A stretch of DNA of 64,000 nt. Source: JAWKTV01 sp041398905 (GTDB lineage: Bacteria; Planctomycetota; Planctomycetia; Planctomycetales; Planctomycetaceae). A program made the position numbers and the translations under genes. Of the stretch, positions 31,122 to 40,008 are shown one piece after another. The notes under the pieces are model-generated. The model did not search any database and was not told the DNA's origin. It was given only the letters and a program-made list of their open reading frames with translations. The DNA is taken from NCBI GenBank assembly GCA_041398905.1, contig JAWKTV010000009.1, positions 124,001-188,000 of the forward strand, read 5' to 3'. Each line of letters starts with the position of its first letter. The first letter of the stretch is position 1.

Positions 31122-32396
31122 TCACTCCCCGTTGGATTTGGCGGCCGAAGCGCTGGCTCCGACACGCAGACATTTGAGGATCGAATCGTCGCGAACCAGC
31201 AGACGACCGTTCGACAGAGCGGGGAGCGCACGTGCGGTCCCGTCGAGAACCTTGGCCTCCGCCAGTGGGTCGTAGCGCTCGCGATTCGCGGTGGCGAGCA
31301 CGAGTTTTCCATTGGTCTTGAGAATCAGCAGTCGGTCGCCGGCTCGGATGACGCTGCCATAACCGAAGCCCGGCACCTGCCACAGCACGCGCCGTCCGTT
31401 CGGGTCGATGCACTTGAGGTCGGCCGGGGGGACATCCTGACGACCATCGATCCCGAAGAGCACGTCGCCCGCCGGAACTGGAGTGCAGTACTGCGATGAG
31501 AACAGATCGTCCCCCTGCCAAAGCTGTTTGATCTCCCGCTCAGTGACTTCCGCATGGATCGCGCCAATCCCGTAGCTTGCGGTCAGGAACAGTCGGCCAG
31601 CATCGAGTTGCACCGGGTTGGCGGCCGTGACGGTTGGCCCCCGGGCACCATACGGAAACTCCTGCAGGATCGAGCCGTCCGCGGGATCGAGCACCAGGGC
31701 GTTGAGTCGAGTGAGGACGAGCAGTCGCGCGCGGCCCGCGGCGTCCGGGCTGAGCAACACGGGCGAAGCGTAGCTGGCGTGATCGTTGAAGGTATGCCAC
31801 AGGGTCTCCCCCGTTTTGAGGGAGAAGGCGACCACGCTGGCATCGGTGCGAAAACCGCCAACGTTGACGATCACCTTGCCGTCCACCACGATCGGACTGC
31901 TGCCGGCTCCGAAGTAGCCCTCTCGGGCGTCGAAGTCGTCGTGCGTGCCCCGCCGCCATGACAGCTCACCGGTCCGCAGGTCGTAACAGGAGAGGACGCC
32001 CTGAGATCCAAAGGTGATCACCCGGTCTTCCGCGATGGTCGGAACGGCGAGTGGTCCGTCGCCCCCTCCCACCTGCGGACGGAAGCTGCACGGGTACTGG
32101 TCGCGCCAGATCGTTTCGCCGGAAGTGAGGTCCAGCGCCTCGACAACCTCCTGATCTTCGATGCGGTGATGCAGGATGGCCCGATCGGCGGTCGTGGCGA
32201 GGCCGGCATAACCCGACCCGACCGGTCGCGACCATAAGATCGTCGGACCAGTTGCCGGCCAAACGGCGAGCTGTTCGTCGCTGGCAACCCCATTGCGTTG
32301 AGGCCCAAGGATTTGCGGCCAGTCACCAGCGATCGACAGCAGCGGAGCAAGAGCGATCGCGAACAAGCCGGCCGTGAATGGGATGGAACGCGACAC
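31122..32396 (-). CDS. Secreted PQQ-type beta-propeller protein
   Basis: A 424-residue exported protein. After a signal (GLFAIALAPLLSIAG) blades follow with repeated W-containing motifs: GSGYAGLATTADRAILHHR, LDLTSGETIWRDQY, YDLRTGELSWRRG and FSLKTGETLWHTF. The repeats are quinoprotein-like, but such planctomycete proteins are not shown to bind PQQ. GTG at 32396 is the best start, since the frame runs on upstream with no signal features. It is the first gene of a pair with the DUF1080 gene; both may handle carbohydrate at the cell surface. Confidence 0.85.
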   Translation of the reverse strand: MSRSIPFTAGLFAIALAPLLSIAGDWPQILGPQRNGVASDEQLAVWPATGPTILWSRPVGSGYAGLATTADRAILHHRIEDQEVVEALDLTSGETIWRDQYPCSFRPQVGGGDGPLAVPTIAEDRVITFGSQGVLSCYDLRTGELSWRRGTHDDFDAREGYFGAGSSPIVVDGKVIVNVGGFRTDASVVAFSLKTGETLWHTFNDHASYASPVLLSPDAAGRARLLVLTRLNALVLDPADGSILQEFPYGARGPTVTAANPVQLDAGRLFLTASYGIGAIHAEVTEREIKQLWQGDDLFSSQYCTPVPAGDVLFGIDGRQDVPPADLKCIDPNGRRVLWQVPGFGYGSVIRAGDRLLILKTNGKLVLATANRERYDPLAEAKVLDGTARALPALSNGRLLVRDDSILKCLRVGASASAAKSNGE

Positions 32397-32520
32397 GCTG
32401 GGAGTCCGTGGGTGCGGAACAGACGGGCGAAAGCGGCGACCAACATTGCCCGATCGATCGGGACGACCGCCCCCGGCCTCGTCAACCGCCGCGTGACGGC
32501 GGATCGCTGTCTGGGGTGAT

Positions 32521-32548
32521 TTGCAGGTCACTGCGGTTCGAGTATACT
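32521..32548 (+). promoter_or_regulatory. Sigma70-type promoter of the TPR-alphaCTD gene
   Basis: TTGCAG, 16 bases, then TATACT, with an upstream AG before the -10. The -10 box differs from TATAAT by one base. It lies about 120 bases before the predicted start of the TPR-alphaCTD gene in the right direction, so it is a strong candidate promoter with a 5' leader of about 110 bases. Confidence 0.6.
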
Positions 32549-32670
32549 GACGAATTCTTCCGAAGACGAGGGCGTGGACTGGGAAGAGACTCTGTAGCAA
32601 TCGATGATCCATGTCTGGCGAACAATCTACGTCGGGCGGCGTTCGGGGTACGACTGGAAAACTGAGGGGC

Positions 32671-33981
32671 ATGATGACAGCCACCGCGGAGAAGGTGAAT
32701 TTTTCGGAGTTGATCGAGTCAGCTCCGAACTTCGGCCAGGATGACGTGCTGCGGATGGTGAATGCCGCCGTGGGGCCGGACGCCAGCGAGTTCCGGCGAG
32801 CGGTCGAGCACGGCTCGAGCTCTTCCAGTGCTTCCGCCCGTGTCCGGGCAGGCATCGGCCAGTTCTACCTGGGACAGGCGCAGCAGTCGGCCGACACGCT
32901 CGCAGGCTGCCAGGAAGGCATCGGCCGGTTCTACCGTGCCCAGGCGGTCTCGACGCTGGGCCGCCATGACGAAGCCGCCAGCGAGTTCCGCGAAGCGGGC
33001 AAGCTCGGTTTTCAGCCGACGCTCAGCAAGCTCCGGGAAGCGGGCGAGCTGCGTCTGCATGGTCGACTGGAGGAAGCGGAAAAGCTGATCCGCAGCACCG
33101 GCTCGGAAGGCGCGCGGCTGGCCGAGTATTCGTTCCAGATGGGCTGCGTATTGTTTGATCGCGGGGACACCTTTGGGGCGATCGAATACTTCGAGCGGGC
33201 CGTCGACATGGATCCGCATCATTCCCGGGCCTTGTTCGCGCTCGCGCTGCAGAACAGCCTGCATGGAAATGATGACGATGCGATCAAGCTGTACGAGCGG
33301 TGCCTCGCCCGTCCGCCGTTCTACGCTGGCGCGCTGCTGAACCTGGGACTGCTGTACGAGGATCGCGAAAACTACGCGGCCGCGCAGTACTGCTTCGAAA
33401 AGGTCTTGCAGCACGATGCGGGCAACCAGCGGGCGGTGCTGTACCTCAAGGACATTGAGGCGACCAGCAACATGTACTACGACGAGGAGTCGGTCAAGAC
33501 CCAGCAGAAACTGGAGCAGTTGCTGGCCCGACCGGTTACCGACTTCGAGCTCTCCGTCCGCAGCCGCAACTGCTTGACGGCGATGGACATCGAATCGCTG
33601 GGCGACCTGACGCGCATCAGCGAACAGGAGCTGCTCTCCGGCAAGAACTTCGGCGAGACGTCGCTGGATGAGGTTCGGGAATTGATGCAGCAGCATGGGC
33701 TGACGATCGGTCAGAACATTCACGACAAGCAGCGCGAGCCATCGTTCAGCTACAAGGATCTCTCGCCGCAAGAACAGGCGATGATGTCGACCCCCGTGGT
33801 CGACCTGAGTTTCTCGGTGCGAAGCCGCAAGTGCATGAGCCGTCTGGGCATCGTGACGGTTGGCGACCTGGTCCAGCGAACGCCGGACGAACTCCTGGCC
33901 GCCAAGAACTTCGGCGTGACCTCGCTGAACGAGATTCGGCAGAAGCTGACGGAACTGAACCTGCGGTTGCGAAACGATTGA
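32671..33981 (+). CDS. TPR protein with two tandem RNA polymerase alpha C-terminal-like domains
   Basis: A 436-residue soluble protein. Residues about 55-265 are TPR helices (AEYSFQMGCVLFDRGDTFGA, YAGALLNLGLLYEDRENY). Residues about 287-346 (PVTDFELSVRSRNCLTAMDI, NFGETSLDEV) and 374-434 (LSFSVRSRKCMSRLGIV, NFGVTSLNEI) each match the alphaCTD fold. The Arg equal to E. coli R265 and the Gly and Ser of the NLGKKS loop (G296, S299) are kept in both; N268 is kept in the first copy but is Lys in the second; K298 is Thr in both. It is free of the RpoA N-terminal domain. DNA binding or contact with transcription factors is likely. Start 32671 or 32674, with GAGGGG just upstream; an ATG at 32611 is also in frame. 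Confidence 0.82.
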   Translation: MMTATAEKVNFSELIESAPNFGQDDVLRMVNAAVGPDASEFRRAVEHGSSSSSASARVRAGIGQFYLGQAQQSADTLAGCQEGIGRFYRAQAVSTLGRHDEAASEFREAGKLGFQPTLSKLREAGELRLHGRLEEAEKLIRSTGSEGARLAEYSFQMGCVLFDRGDTFGAIEYFERAVDMDPHHSRALFALALQNSLHGNDDDAIKLYERCLARPPFYAGALLNLGLLYEDRENYAAAQYCFEKVLQHDAGNQRAVLYLKDIEATSNMYYDEESVKTQQKLEQLLARPVTDFELSVRSRNCLTAMDIESLGDLTRISEQELLSGKNFGETSLDEVRELMQQHGLTIGQNIHDKQREPSFSYKDLSPQEQAMMSTPVVDLSFSVRSRKCMSRLGIVTVGDLVQRTPDELLAAKNFGVTSLNEIRQKLTELNLRLRND

Positions 33982-34176
33982 CGTCGTTTCGCAGCGGGGC
34001 GAGCGTCGCTGCCCCGAGTCGACGGTTCCATCGGGCGGGCAATACTCGGTGAAATCCGAGTCCTTCCCTTCCCGGTCTGTCCCTACCATCGATGACTGCG
34101 GGCAGAGTGGCGTTCGGATGTCACCCGCGGCCTGCGCGATTGGCGGACGGACGACAAGCATGGAGCTTCAAGATTG

Positions 34177-35235
34177 ATGCCTAAATCGAAGATTCGTATC
34201 GGGGTGATCGGTGCCGGCAAGATTACGCGCGAGCGGCACCTGCCGCGGTTTGCCGCGATCCCCGGCGTCGAGATCTCGGCCGTCTGCAACCTCTCCGCCG
34301 AATCCACACGGCGCGTGGCCGATGCGTTCGACATCCCGACTTGTCACACCCGCTGGCGCGACGTCATCGACGACGAGCGAGTGGATGCCGTGCTCATTGG
34401 AGCCTGGCCGTCGCTCCATTGCGAGGCGACGTGCGCGGCGCTCGAGGCTGGCAAGCATGTGTTGACCCAGGCGCGGATGGCGATGAACCTGGACGAAGCC
34501 CAGCGGATGCTGGCGACTGCGGAGCGGCATCGCAGCCTCGTCGCGCAGATCGTGCCCAGCCCCTACGGGCTGTTGTGTGGCCCGGCCGTCACTCGGCTGA
34601 TTGATGATGGTTTCCTCGGAACCCTCCGAGAGCTGGTCGTCATTGGTGTCGACAACTCGATGTGGGATTACAGCCGGCCGCTGCACTGGCGTCAGGAGGA
34701 ATCCAAGTCGGGTCGTAATGTGTTGTCGCTCGGCATATTGCACGAGACCGTCTTGCGCTGGACGGCACAGCCGACGCAGGTATTCGCACAGTCCAAGGTG
34801 TTTGAACCTGCCCGACCCGTGCCCGAGCAGTGCCGCGTCGCCGAGGTGACCGTCCCCGACAGCGTGCAGGTGCTCACGCAACTGCCCGACGGTGGACGCG
34901 GGATCTATCATCTCAGCGGCGTCACCCTGTTCGGCCCCGGTAAGCAGATTCATCTTTACGGCAGCCGTGGAACGATCCGGCTGATCTTTCACCCGGATGG
35001 CCGCGAGCAGGTCTCGGTCGGCTACGCCTGCGACAGTGAACTGCAGGACGTCACGATTCCGGACGAACAGCTCGGCCGATGGCGCGTCGAGGAAGACTTT
35101 GTGCGCTCGATCCAGACCGGCGAACCTCCCCGGCTCACCGACTTCGCGAGCGGAGTCGAGTACATGGAGTTCGTCGAAGCGGTGGCAAGGAGTGCCGAGC
35201 GGAATGCCGCAGTCACTCTGCCACTGGCGAACTAG
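34177..35235 (+). CDS. Gfo/Idh/MocA-family NAD(P)-dependent oxidoreductase
   Basis: A 352-residue cytoplasmic dehydrogenase, substrate probably a sugar or cyclitol. The Rossmann fold opens with IRIGVIGAGKITRERHLPRF. The family EKP-type motif is replaced: GKHVLTQARMAMNLDEA has TQAR where most members have EKP, so the usual catalytic Lys is missing at that place. A second segment shows RNVLSLGILHETVLRW, typical of the C-terminal beta-alpha domain. The missing Lys suggests a changed or lost dehydrogenase activity. The start is the ATG at 34177. Confidence 0.85.
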   Translation: MPKSKIRIGVIGAGKITRERHLPRFAAIPGVEISAVCNLSAESTRRVADAFDIPTCHTRWRDVIDDERVDAVLIGAWPSLHCEATCAALEAGKHVLTQARMAMNLDEAQRMLATAERHRSLVAQIVPSPYGLLCGPAVTRLIDDGFLGTLRELVVIGVDNSMWDYSRPLHWRQEESKSGRNVLSLGILHETVLRWTAQPTQVFAQSKVFEPARPVPEQCRVAEVTVPDSVQVLTQLPDGGRGIYHLSGVTLFGPGKQIHLYGSRGTIRLIFHPDGREQVSVGYACDSELQDVTIPDEQLGRWRVEEDFVRSIQTGEPPRLTDFASGVEYMEFVEAVARSAERNAAVTLPLAN

Positions 35236-35275
35236 CAGCGACGACGTTGACTGGCGAACCACGCACTGCGCCGGG

Positions 35276-35767
35276 TCATTCGTTGGTGGTGCCGAGCAGC
35301 TCTTCGAGCTTGTGATGCCGGTACTCGAAGATTCTTCGCAGGTCGCGCCTCACAAACAGCCGGTCGATCAGCCATCCGCCAGGGACACGGTAGTCTACGA
35401 TATCGATGACCCGGGTCCCGGTCGCGGTCGACTCGAACCGATGCTCGTGATGCCACAGCCGGTACGGACCCCGCAACTGCTGGTCAACGAATCGAAGCGG
35501 TGGTTCCCACGCGGCGATCTCGGTTCGCCAGCCGATCGGCACGCCGTGCAGGCGGATCCGGTAGTCAATCAGCCGTCCCGGCTCCATCACGATCGGCAGC
35601 GGTGTGATGATCTGGAAGTGCAGCCAGTCGGGGGTCAGGGTTTGCAGTTGCGCGGCGTCGCCGAAGAACTCAAAGACGTCGTCAATTGGCCGTGGGAGCA
35701 TGATCTCGCAGGCGAGTCGCTGGACACCCGGCCGTTCGGGATGTGGGAAGATTTGAACCGTCGACAT
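35276..35767 (-). CDS. SRPBCC (START/Bet v1-like) domain protein
   Basis: A 163-residue protein of the ligase-cyclase-like SRPBCC fold, close to the CoxG/ cyclase branch common in bacteria. The first strand and helix are LACEIMLPRPIDDVFEFFGD, and the last helix (RDLRRIFEYRHHKLEELLG) closes the hydrophobic cavity. Members bind lipids or polyketides. The ATG at 35767 gives the canonical length; 21 further residues are open upstream. It converges with the oxidoreductase gene. Its ligand is not known. Confidence 0.78.
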   Translation of the reverse strand: MSTVQIFPHPERPGVQRLACEIMLPRPIDDVFEFFGDAAQLQTLTPDWLHFQIITPLPIVMEPGRLIDYRIRLHGVPIGWRTEIAAWEPPLRFVDQQLRGPYRLWHHEHRFESTATGTRVIDIVDYRVPGGWLIDRLFVRRDLRRIFEYRHHKLEELLGTTNE

Positions 35768-36056
35768 GTCAGATGTTCGCGGGTTGGAGTTGAAACGGGG
35801 ACATTCATCCGTCGGACGAAAGGCGGACATGCGCGGCTTCAGACGATTTCACTCGGCTGATGTCAGTTGGTCGTTTTCGATGGCCGCAGCCCGACCATCA
35901 CTCGCCCAGTCGAGCAAGATTGTCGGCGGTGGCTGATGGCTTTGTGCGCACCAGCGGGATAGAGTGATGGGGCAGGCTCGTCACCGACGAGGTGTGGCTT
36001 CTGGACCGGCTGAATTCCGGCAGGATCGTAGACACTCAAGGCAAAAGGAGAATCCC

Positions 36057-36587
36057 ATGTCGCGCTGTTCGCTGAGGTTTGCGGGAGTCTGGAGCATGCT
36101 CGCCGGAGCGGTCTTCGCCGCCGATTCCGGTCCGGCGGTCGAGTCCGCCGTTGGTCCGTTCAGCGCATTCGTCGTGACCGGTGAGGCCCAGCCGGGGGCC
36201 GTTGATTACCCCGCGACACGAGGCGACCGACCGACGGTCTACTGCTTCATCCCCCGCGACAAGTGGAGCCGCCCTGCGGCCCGCCTGGTTCGCAAGCTCG
36301 ATGGCGACGCGGCGGGGATTGAAGAGGCGCGAGTCGTGACGGTCTTCCTGTCCGACGATGTGGCGGGCGTGAAGGACTACCTGCCGCTGTGTCAACAGTC
36401 GCTTAAGCTGGATCGAACCGTGCTGGCGGTGTTTGAAGCCAATGCGTCCGGCCCGCCGGAGTGGGGCCTCAACACCGATGTGCCCCTGACGATCGTGACG
36501 GCCCGACACGGCAAGGTGACGGGCAACTTCGCCATCGAGTCGCCCAACGAAACACTGGCCGACGAGATCCTGAAGACGTTGCGATAG
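36057..36587 (+). CDS. Small secreted thioredoxin-fold-like protein
   Basis: A 176-residue protein. AGGAG at 36046-36050 lies 6 bases before the ATG. A signal sequence (GVWSMLAGAVFA) is followed by GPFSAFVVTGEAQPGAVDYPA, TVYCFIPRDKWSRPAARL and LTIVTARHGKVTGNFAI. This layout resembles thioredoxin-like exported proteins, but the CXXC redox pair is absent: one Cys only (YCFI) sits in the first strand. So a redox role is unlikely and the fold may act as a scaffold. Two hairpins follow its stop. Confidence 0.6.
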   Translation: MSRCSLRFAGVWSMLAGAVFAADSGPAVESAVGPFSAFVVTGEAQPGAVDYPATRGDRPTVYCFIPRDKWSRPAARLVRKLDGDAAGIEEARVVTVFLSDDVAGVKDYLPLCQQSLKLDRTVLAVFEANASGPPEWGLNTDVPLTIVTARHGKVTGNFAIESPNETLADEILKTLR

Positions 36588-36685
36588 CAGCGTATTGGAG
36601 AACTGGTGTCACGGACGACCAGTTCGTGAAGGGTGACTCGGATCCGCTTGATTCTCTGCCTGGCAATCTCGGCACGAGGCCCATG

Positions 36686-36706
36686 ACGCCTTTCTCAACA
36701 AGGCGT
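36686..36706. terminator. Hairpin 1 between convergent genes
   Basis: ACGCCTT and AAGGCGT form a 7-bp stem around a 7-base loop, about 100 bases after the plus-strand gene ending at 36587. A TTAAA tail follows on the plus strand. Confidence 0.4.
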
Positions 36707-36717
36707 TAAACGCCGAC

Positions 36718-36749
36718 GGCCGGTCCGATGTTGAACATCGGAACCGGCC
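36718..36749. terminator. Hairpin 2, long stem between convergent genes
   Basis: GGCCGG-TCCGATG pairs with CATCGG-AACCGGCC across a 5-base loop, a stem of 13 bp with a one-base bulge. It lies 49 bases downstream of the pilin-like gene stop and probably serves both convergent transcripts. Confidence 0.6.
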
Positions 36750-36797
36750 GGGACGAGTCAGGCGAAGCGGGACTCACGCTCCGCCCGTTGGCTCAAT

Positions 36798-37127
36798 TTA
36801 GCGGCGCTTCGGGCCTTCCTGGACCGGGGGATCGCAGTCGATCTGGCAGCTGTTCATGTCGCACTCGTCCATCTCGTCAGCGTACGAAGAACCACGAGTG
36901 AAGGCGGCGACGCCACCCTTGTACTGGTTGGCCTTCGAGAAGCCGCTGAAGAAGTAGCTCTGGTTGAGCTTGCCGATGGCGTCGGCGACGTCGTTCAGCT
37001 CGCTGTTGATGGCGTGCTGGATTTCGCTCAGACCGACGATGAGGCCGATGACGAGCAGGGTGGCGATGAGCACGAGTTCGGCCGACACAATGAAGCCGGC
37101 TTCGTCACGGAGAAGCTTGTTCAACAT
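36798..37127 (-). CDS. Small pilin-like membrane protein with Cys-rich acidic tail
   Basis: A 109-residue protein. AAGGA just upstream of the ATG at 37127 gives a strong start. The N-terminus KLLRDEAGFIVSAEL is followed by a hydrophobic helix (LVLIATLLVIGLIVGLSEI), the general form of Flp/type IV prepilins with processing after G8. The Glu is at position +6 from the processing site instead of the usual +5. The C-terminal part carries CDMNSCQIDC inside an acidic stretch. It has its own large upstream region and strong downstream hairpin, which suggests high, single-gene expression. The role may be a surface pilin; no assembly genes are in the window. Confidence 0.68.
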   Translation of the reverse strand: MLNKLLRDEAGFIVSAELVLIATLLVIGLIVGLSEIQHAINSELNDVADAIGKLNQSYFFSGFSKANQYKGGVAAFTRGSSYADEMDECDMNSCQIDCDPPVQEGPKRR

Positions 37128-37799
37128 GCTTGTGTTCCTTGATTTTTGTGGTGAGACGCTGTGTGAAACTTGAGCGCCGTTCGGCGTAGATCGCCGCGGT
37201 CGCGGTGGTCACAGGCGGACTGATCCTCCTCCTGTGACCTGTTCGCTGAGAGCGACGCGGTCAACGCGCGCTCAGCCGAGGCCGACTGATTGACCGCCAG
37301 TCGCCCCATCCTCCAGAGGACACCGGCTCCCGTCGTCAGACGGCGGGGTCCGGTTGCGTTGTCGGGGTGCGTCGCTTGTCGCGAACAACCCCGGCCACGA
37401 TGTTTCCGAAATGCAGCATGCGTGCCAGCCGGCCAACTCGGATTAGCGATTCCGCGTCCGTTCGCGCGAATGACTGGTATTTCCCGAGCTTTTCGGGTGC
37501 TTCGTCGACAGCCCCCCCAGAGAAGGGTGAGCGGGGCGAGTCGCCAGACCTGCCGCGTTACGGCGGAGAATCATCTTGTCGAGACAATCCGTTCCACAAT
37601 TGAAACACGCAGGGCCGCTTCAATCGGTCCATCCCGTCGCCCAGCGTGTTGGGATGTAGCGGTTGTGACGATGGTATGGGATTCGCCGTGGAGTGGATCG
37701 TGGTGGGGGCCAGTCGCACCGATTCCAACGACCACCGGGATTCTACTGGACCGGCGGATTGCGAATGCCGATCCCGAAGCAGGAACGGTGTGAGCTTCT
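37128..37799. other. Long intergenic region upstream of pilin and kinase genes
   Basis: About 670 bases between divergent genes with no supported ORF. An inverted repeat GGTCACAGG (37207-37215) and CCTGTGACC (37231-37239), with 15 bases between, lies 80-110 bases before the pilin-like gene and could be an operator or a leader hairpin. A promoter must be here for each gene but I do not see a clear one. Confidence 0.45.
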
Positions 37800-38648
37800 T
37801 TGGGGGTGGTCGTTTTGAACTTTCTCTGGCGAGGGATCCGCAAAGTGTCGCTCCGCGTTCGGCAACTTCTGGGCAAGTACCGCATCGAGAAGCGGCTCAG
37901 CGAAGGGGGCTTCGCGACGGTTTATCAGGCGTTTGACACGATCGAGGGAACCCATGTCGCCCTGAAGATCCCGCATGAGAAGCTGGTCAACGACGATGTG
38001 TTGAAGGACTTCCGCACCGAGGTGCGACTGGCCGGGAAACTCGAACATCCCAACATCCTGTCGCTGAAGGATGCCTCGATCATCGAAGAGCGGCTGGTCA
38101 TCACCTACCCGCTGGGTGAGCGATCGCTCGCCGATCGCATGCGAAAACGGGTCTCGCTCTCCGCGGCGCTGGACCTGATCGAACAACTGCTCGAAGCCGC
38201 CGCGCACGCCCACCGCCATCGCATCATTCACTGCGACATCAAGCCGGAGAACTGCATCCTCTTCGCGGGCAACCACCTCAAGCTGGCTGACTTCGGGATC
38301 GCGAAGCTCGCTCAACGCACCGTCCGAGGCGCCGGCACGGGCACCGTCGGCTACATGGCGCCCGAACAGGCGATGGGTAAACCCTCGCTTCGCAGCGATG
38401 TCTTCTCGATCGGACTCATCTTCTACCGGATGCTGACGGGCGAATGGCCCGAGTGGCCTTACAACTGGCCCCCTCCCAACTACAGCCGACTCAAGAACCG
38501 AGTCCCACCCGAACTGATTCAGTTCCTCAAGCGATCGATCGACCCGCTCCCCCGCCATCGCTACCGCGACGCCGAGCAAATGCTCAACGTCTTCCGCAAG
38601 GTGCGAACACGTACCGAGGCGTTCGTCGCGCGACGGACGGCCGGTTGA
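37800..38648 (+). CDS. Serine/threonine protein kinase (catalytic domain only)
   Basis: A compact Hanks-type kinase of about 280 residues with no transmembrane segment or extra domain. The Gly loop is LSEGGFATVYQAFD, the ATP Lys in VALKIPHEK, the catalytic loop HCDIKPENCI (HCD in place of HRD, so the Arg that contacts the activation loop is missing), the Mg loop ADFGIAK, and APEQAM at the end of the activation segment. Lack of the Arg marks an 'RD-minus' kinase, which does not need activation-loop phosphorylation. The start is uncertain: TTG 37800, GTG 37806 or TTG 37815, the last with GGGGGTGG upstream. Confidence 0.87.
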   Translation: MGVVVLNFLWRGIRKVSLRVRQLLGKYRIEKRLSEGGFATVYQAFDTIEGTHVALKIPHEKLVNDDVLKDFRTEVRLAGKLEHPNILSLKDASIIEERLVITYPLGERSLADRMRKRVSLSAALDLIEQLLEAAAHAHRHRIIHCDIKPENCILFAGNHLKLADFGIAKLAQRTVRGAGTGTVGYMAPEQAMGKPSLRSDVFSIGLIFYRMLTGEWPEWPYNWPPPNYSRLKNRVPPELIQFLKRSIDPLPRHRYRDAEQMLNVFRKVRTRTEAFVARRTAG

Positions 38649-38771
38649 CCCGGACGACTCTTCTGTTGTGTCGGCTGGACGAGAGCGGGCTGCCCGCCCG
38701 AGGGGAACTGGCGGGGCGGTGATCCACACTGCCGAATGCCGGGGAGGCGCACTTTCATTCGCCATGCGGCA

Positions 38772-39938
38772 TCATCCGGGCGAAGCGTCCCAGCTCGCCC
38801 GAATCGACTGAACGAGCAAGTCCACATCCGCTTGTGAATGCGCCGCCGACAGGGAGACGCGCAGCCGCGATGTCCCCCGCGGCACGGTTGGCGGTCGAAT
38901 CGTCGCGACGAGGCAGCCGCGATCTTCGAGACGCTTCCCCAGCGCGACGACCCGATCAGCGTCCCCCACCACAATCGGCACGATTGGCGAGTTCAGGTCG
39001 CCGCCCGTCTCGATACCCGCATGCGACAAGGTCGACCGCAGCCGCCGCGACAGGTCTCGCAGATGTTCGCGTCGCCATGGCTCGGCAGCGACGATGTCCA
39101 GCGCGGCGAGCGCACTCGCACACGCGGCCGGCGTCAGTGCCGTCGAGAACATTTGCGTCCGGGCGAGGTTGAACAGCCAGTCAATCAGCGTCTGGGAGCC
39201 CACGACGTACCCGCCTTGTCCCGCCAGCGCTTTGCTCAGCGTTCCCACCTTGATGATGTGCGTATCGTGCCCCTGCAGTGCTTCCGTCAGGCCGCGGCCG
39301 CCCGGGCCGTACACGCCGGTCGCGTGGGCTTCATCCACAAGCAGCATCGCCCGCTCGGACCGGCACGCCTCCGCCAGCTCGGCAAGCTTCGCCAGGTCGC
39401 CATCCATGCTGAACACGGAGTCCGTGACGACGAGTCGACGGCGGGCGTCGCGCGTCGCATGCAGTTGCCGCGCGGCGTCGGCCACGTCGCCATGTGGGTA
39501 GACCCGCAGCTTCGCACCCGAGAGCCTGCAGCCGTCGATGAGACTGGCATGGTTGAGCCGGTCGCACAGCACAACGTCACCACTGCCGACGAGCGCGCCG
39601 ATCGTGCCCACGTTGGCGGCGTACCCGGTTGGAAAGAGCAACGCGGCCTCTGCGTGATGAAACATGGCGAGCCGTTGCTCGAGCCGTGCGTGCCATTCGC
39701 CACGTCCGCTGACCAGCATGCTGGCGCGGCTGCCGGCGGACTCGATCGCAGCGACTGCGGCGGCTTGCAGACGCGTATCTCCCGCGAGCCCCAGATAGTC
39801 GTTGCCCGCGCGCAGTTGAGGAGCCGGCGACCATCGACCTCGCACCACCCGTCTGCCAGCGGCCGCACGCACCGGCGACCGCGAGCAGGCCGCCTGCCGA
39901 CGTTCTTCGAGTGCGTCATCGAGCCAGTCGAGAGCCAT
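38772..39938 (-). CDS. bioF: 8-amino-7-oxononanoate synthase (biotin synthesis)
   Basis: A PLP-dependent enzyme joining pimeloyl thioester with alanine to make the biotin precursor KAPA. A 388-residue protein of normal length. Key motifs are GNDYLGLAGD near residue 45, LFPTGYAANVG near 101, the PLP Asp in LLVDEAHATGVYG and the Schiff-base Lys in HIIKVGTLSKALAGQGGYVVG (Lys in the SK pair). Related AOS-family enzymes (Kbl, ALA synthase, SPT) share the fold, but the sequence around DRLNHASLIDGCRLSGA fits BioF best. No other bio gene is adjacent. Confidence 0.85.
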   Translation of the reverse strand: MALDWLDDALEERRQAACSRSPVRAAAGRRVVRGRWSPAPQLRAGNDYLGLAGDTRLQAAAVAAIESAGSRASMLVSGRGEWHARLEQRLAMFHHAEAALLFPTGYAANVGTIGALVGSGDVVLCDRLNHASLIDGCRLSGAKLRVYPHGDVADAARQLHATRDARRRLVVTDSVFSMDGDLAKLAELAEACRSERAMLLVDEAHATGVYGPGGRGLTEALQGHDTHIIKVGTLSKALAGQGGYVVGSQTLIDWLFNLARTQMFSTALTPAACASALAALDIVAAEPWRREHLRDLSRRLRSTLSHAGIETGGDLNSPIVPIVVGDADRVVALGKRLEDRGCLVATIRPPTVPRGTSRLRVSLSAAHSQADVDLLVQSIRASWDASPG

Positions 39939-40008
39939 TGATCGTTCACTTTTCCCGGTCCGGCATGACCGGTGGCGGCACCTCAGGTCAACGAGATGAC
40001 GTGGTTCG

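Noticed and set aside
32397..32855. N-terminal extension of the PQQ-propeller ORF
   Set aside because: It overlaps the promoter and start of the TPR-alphaCTD gene, and the signal peptide begins at 32396.
38772..39941. Long plus-strand ORF opposite bioF
   Set aside because: It is the antisense shadow of bioF in a high-GC genome; no protein features.
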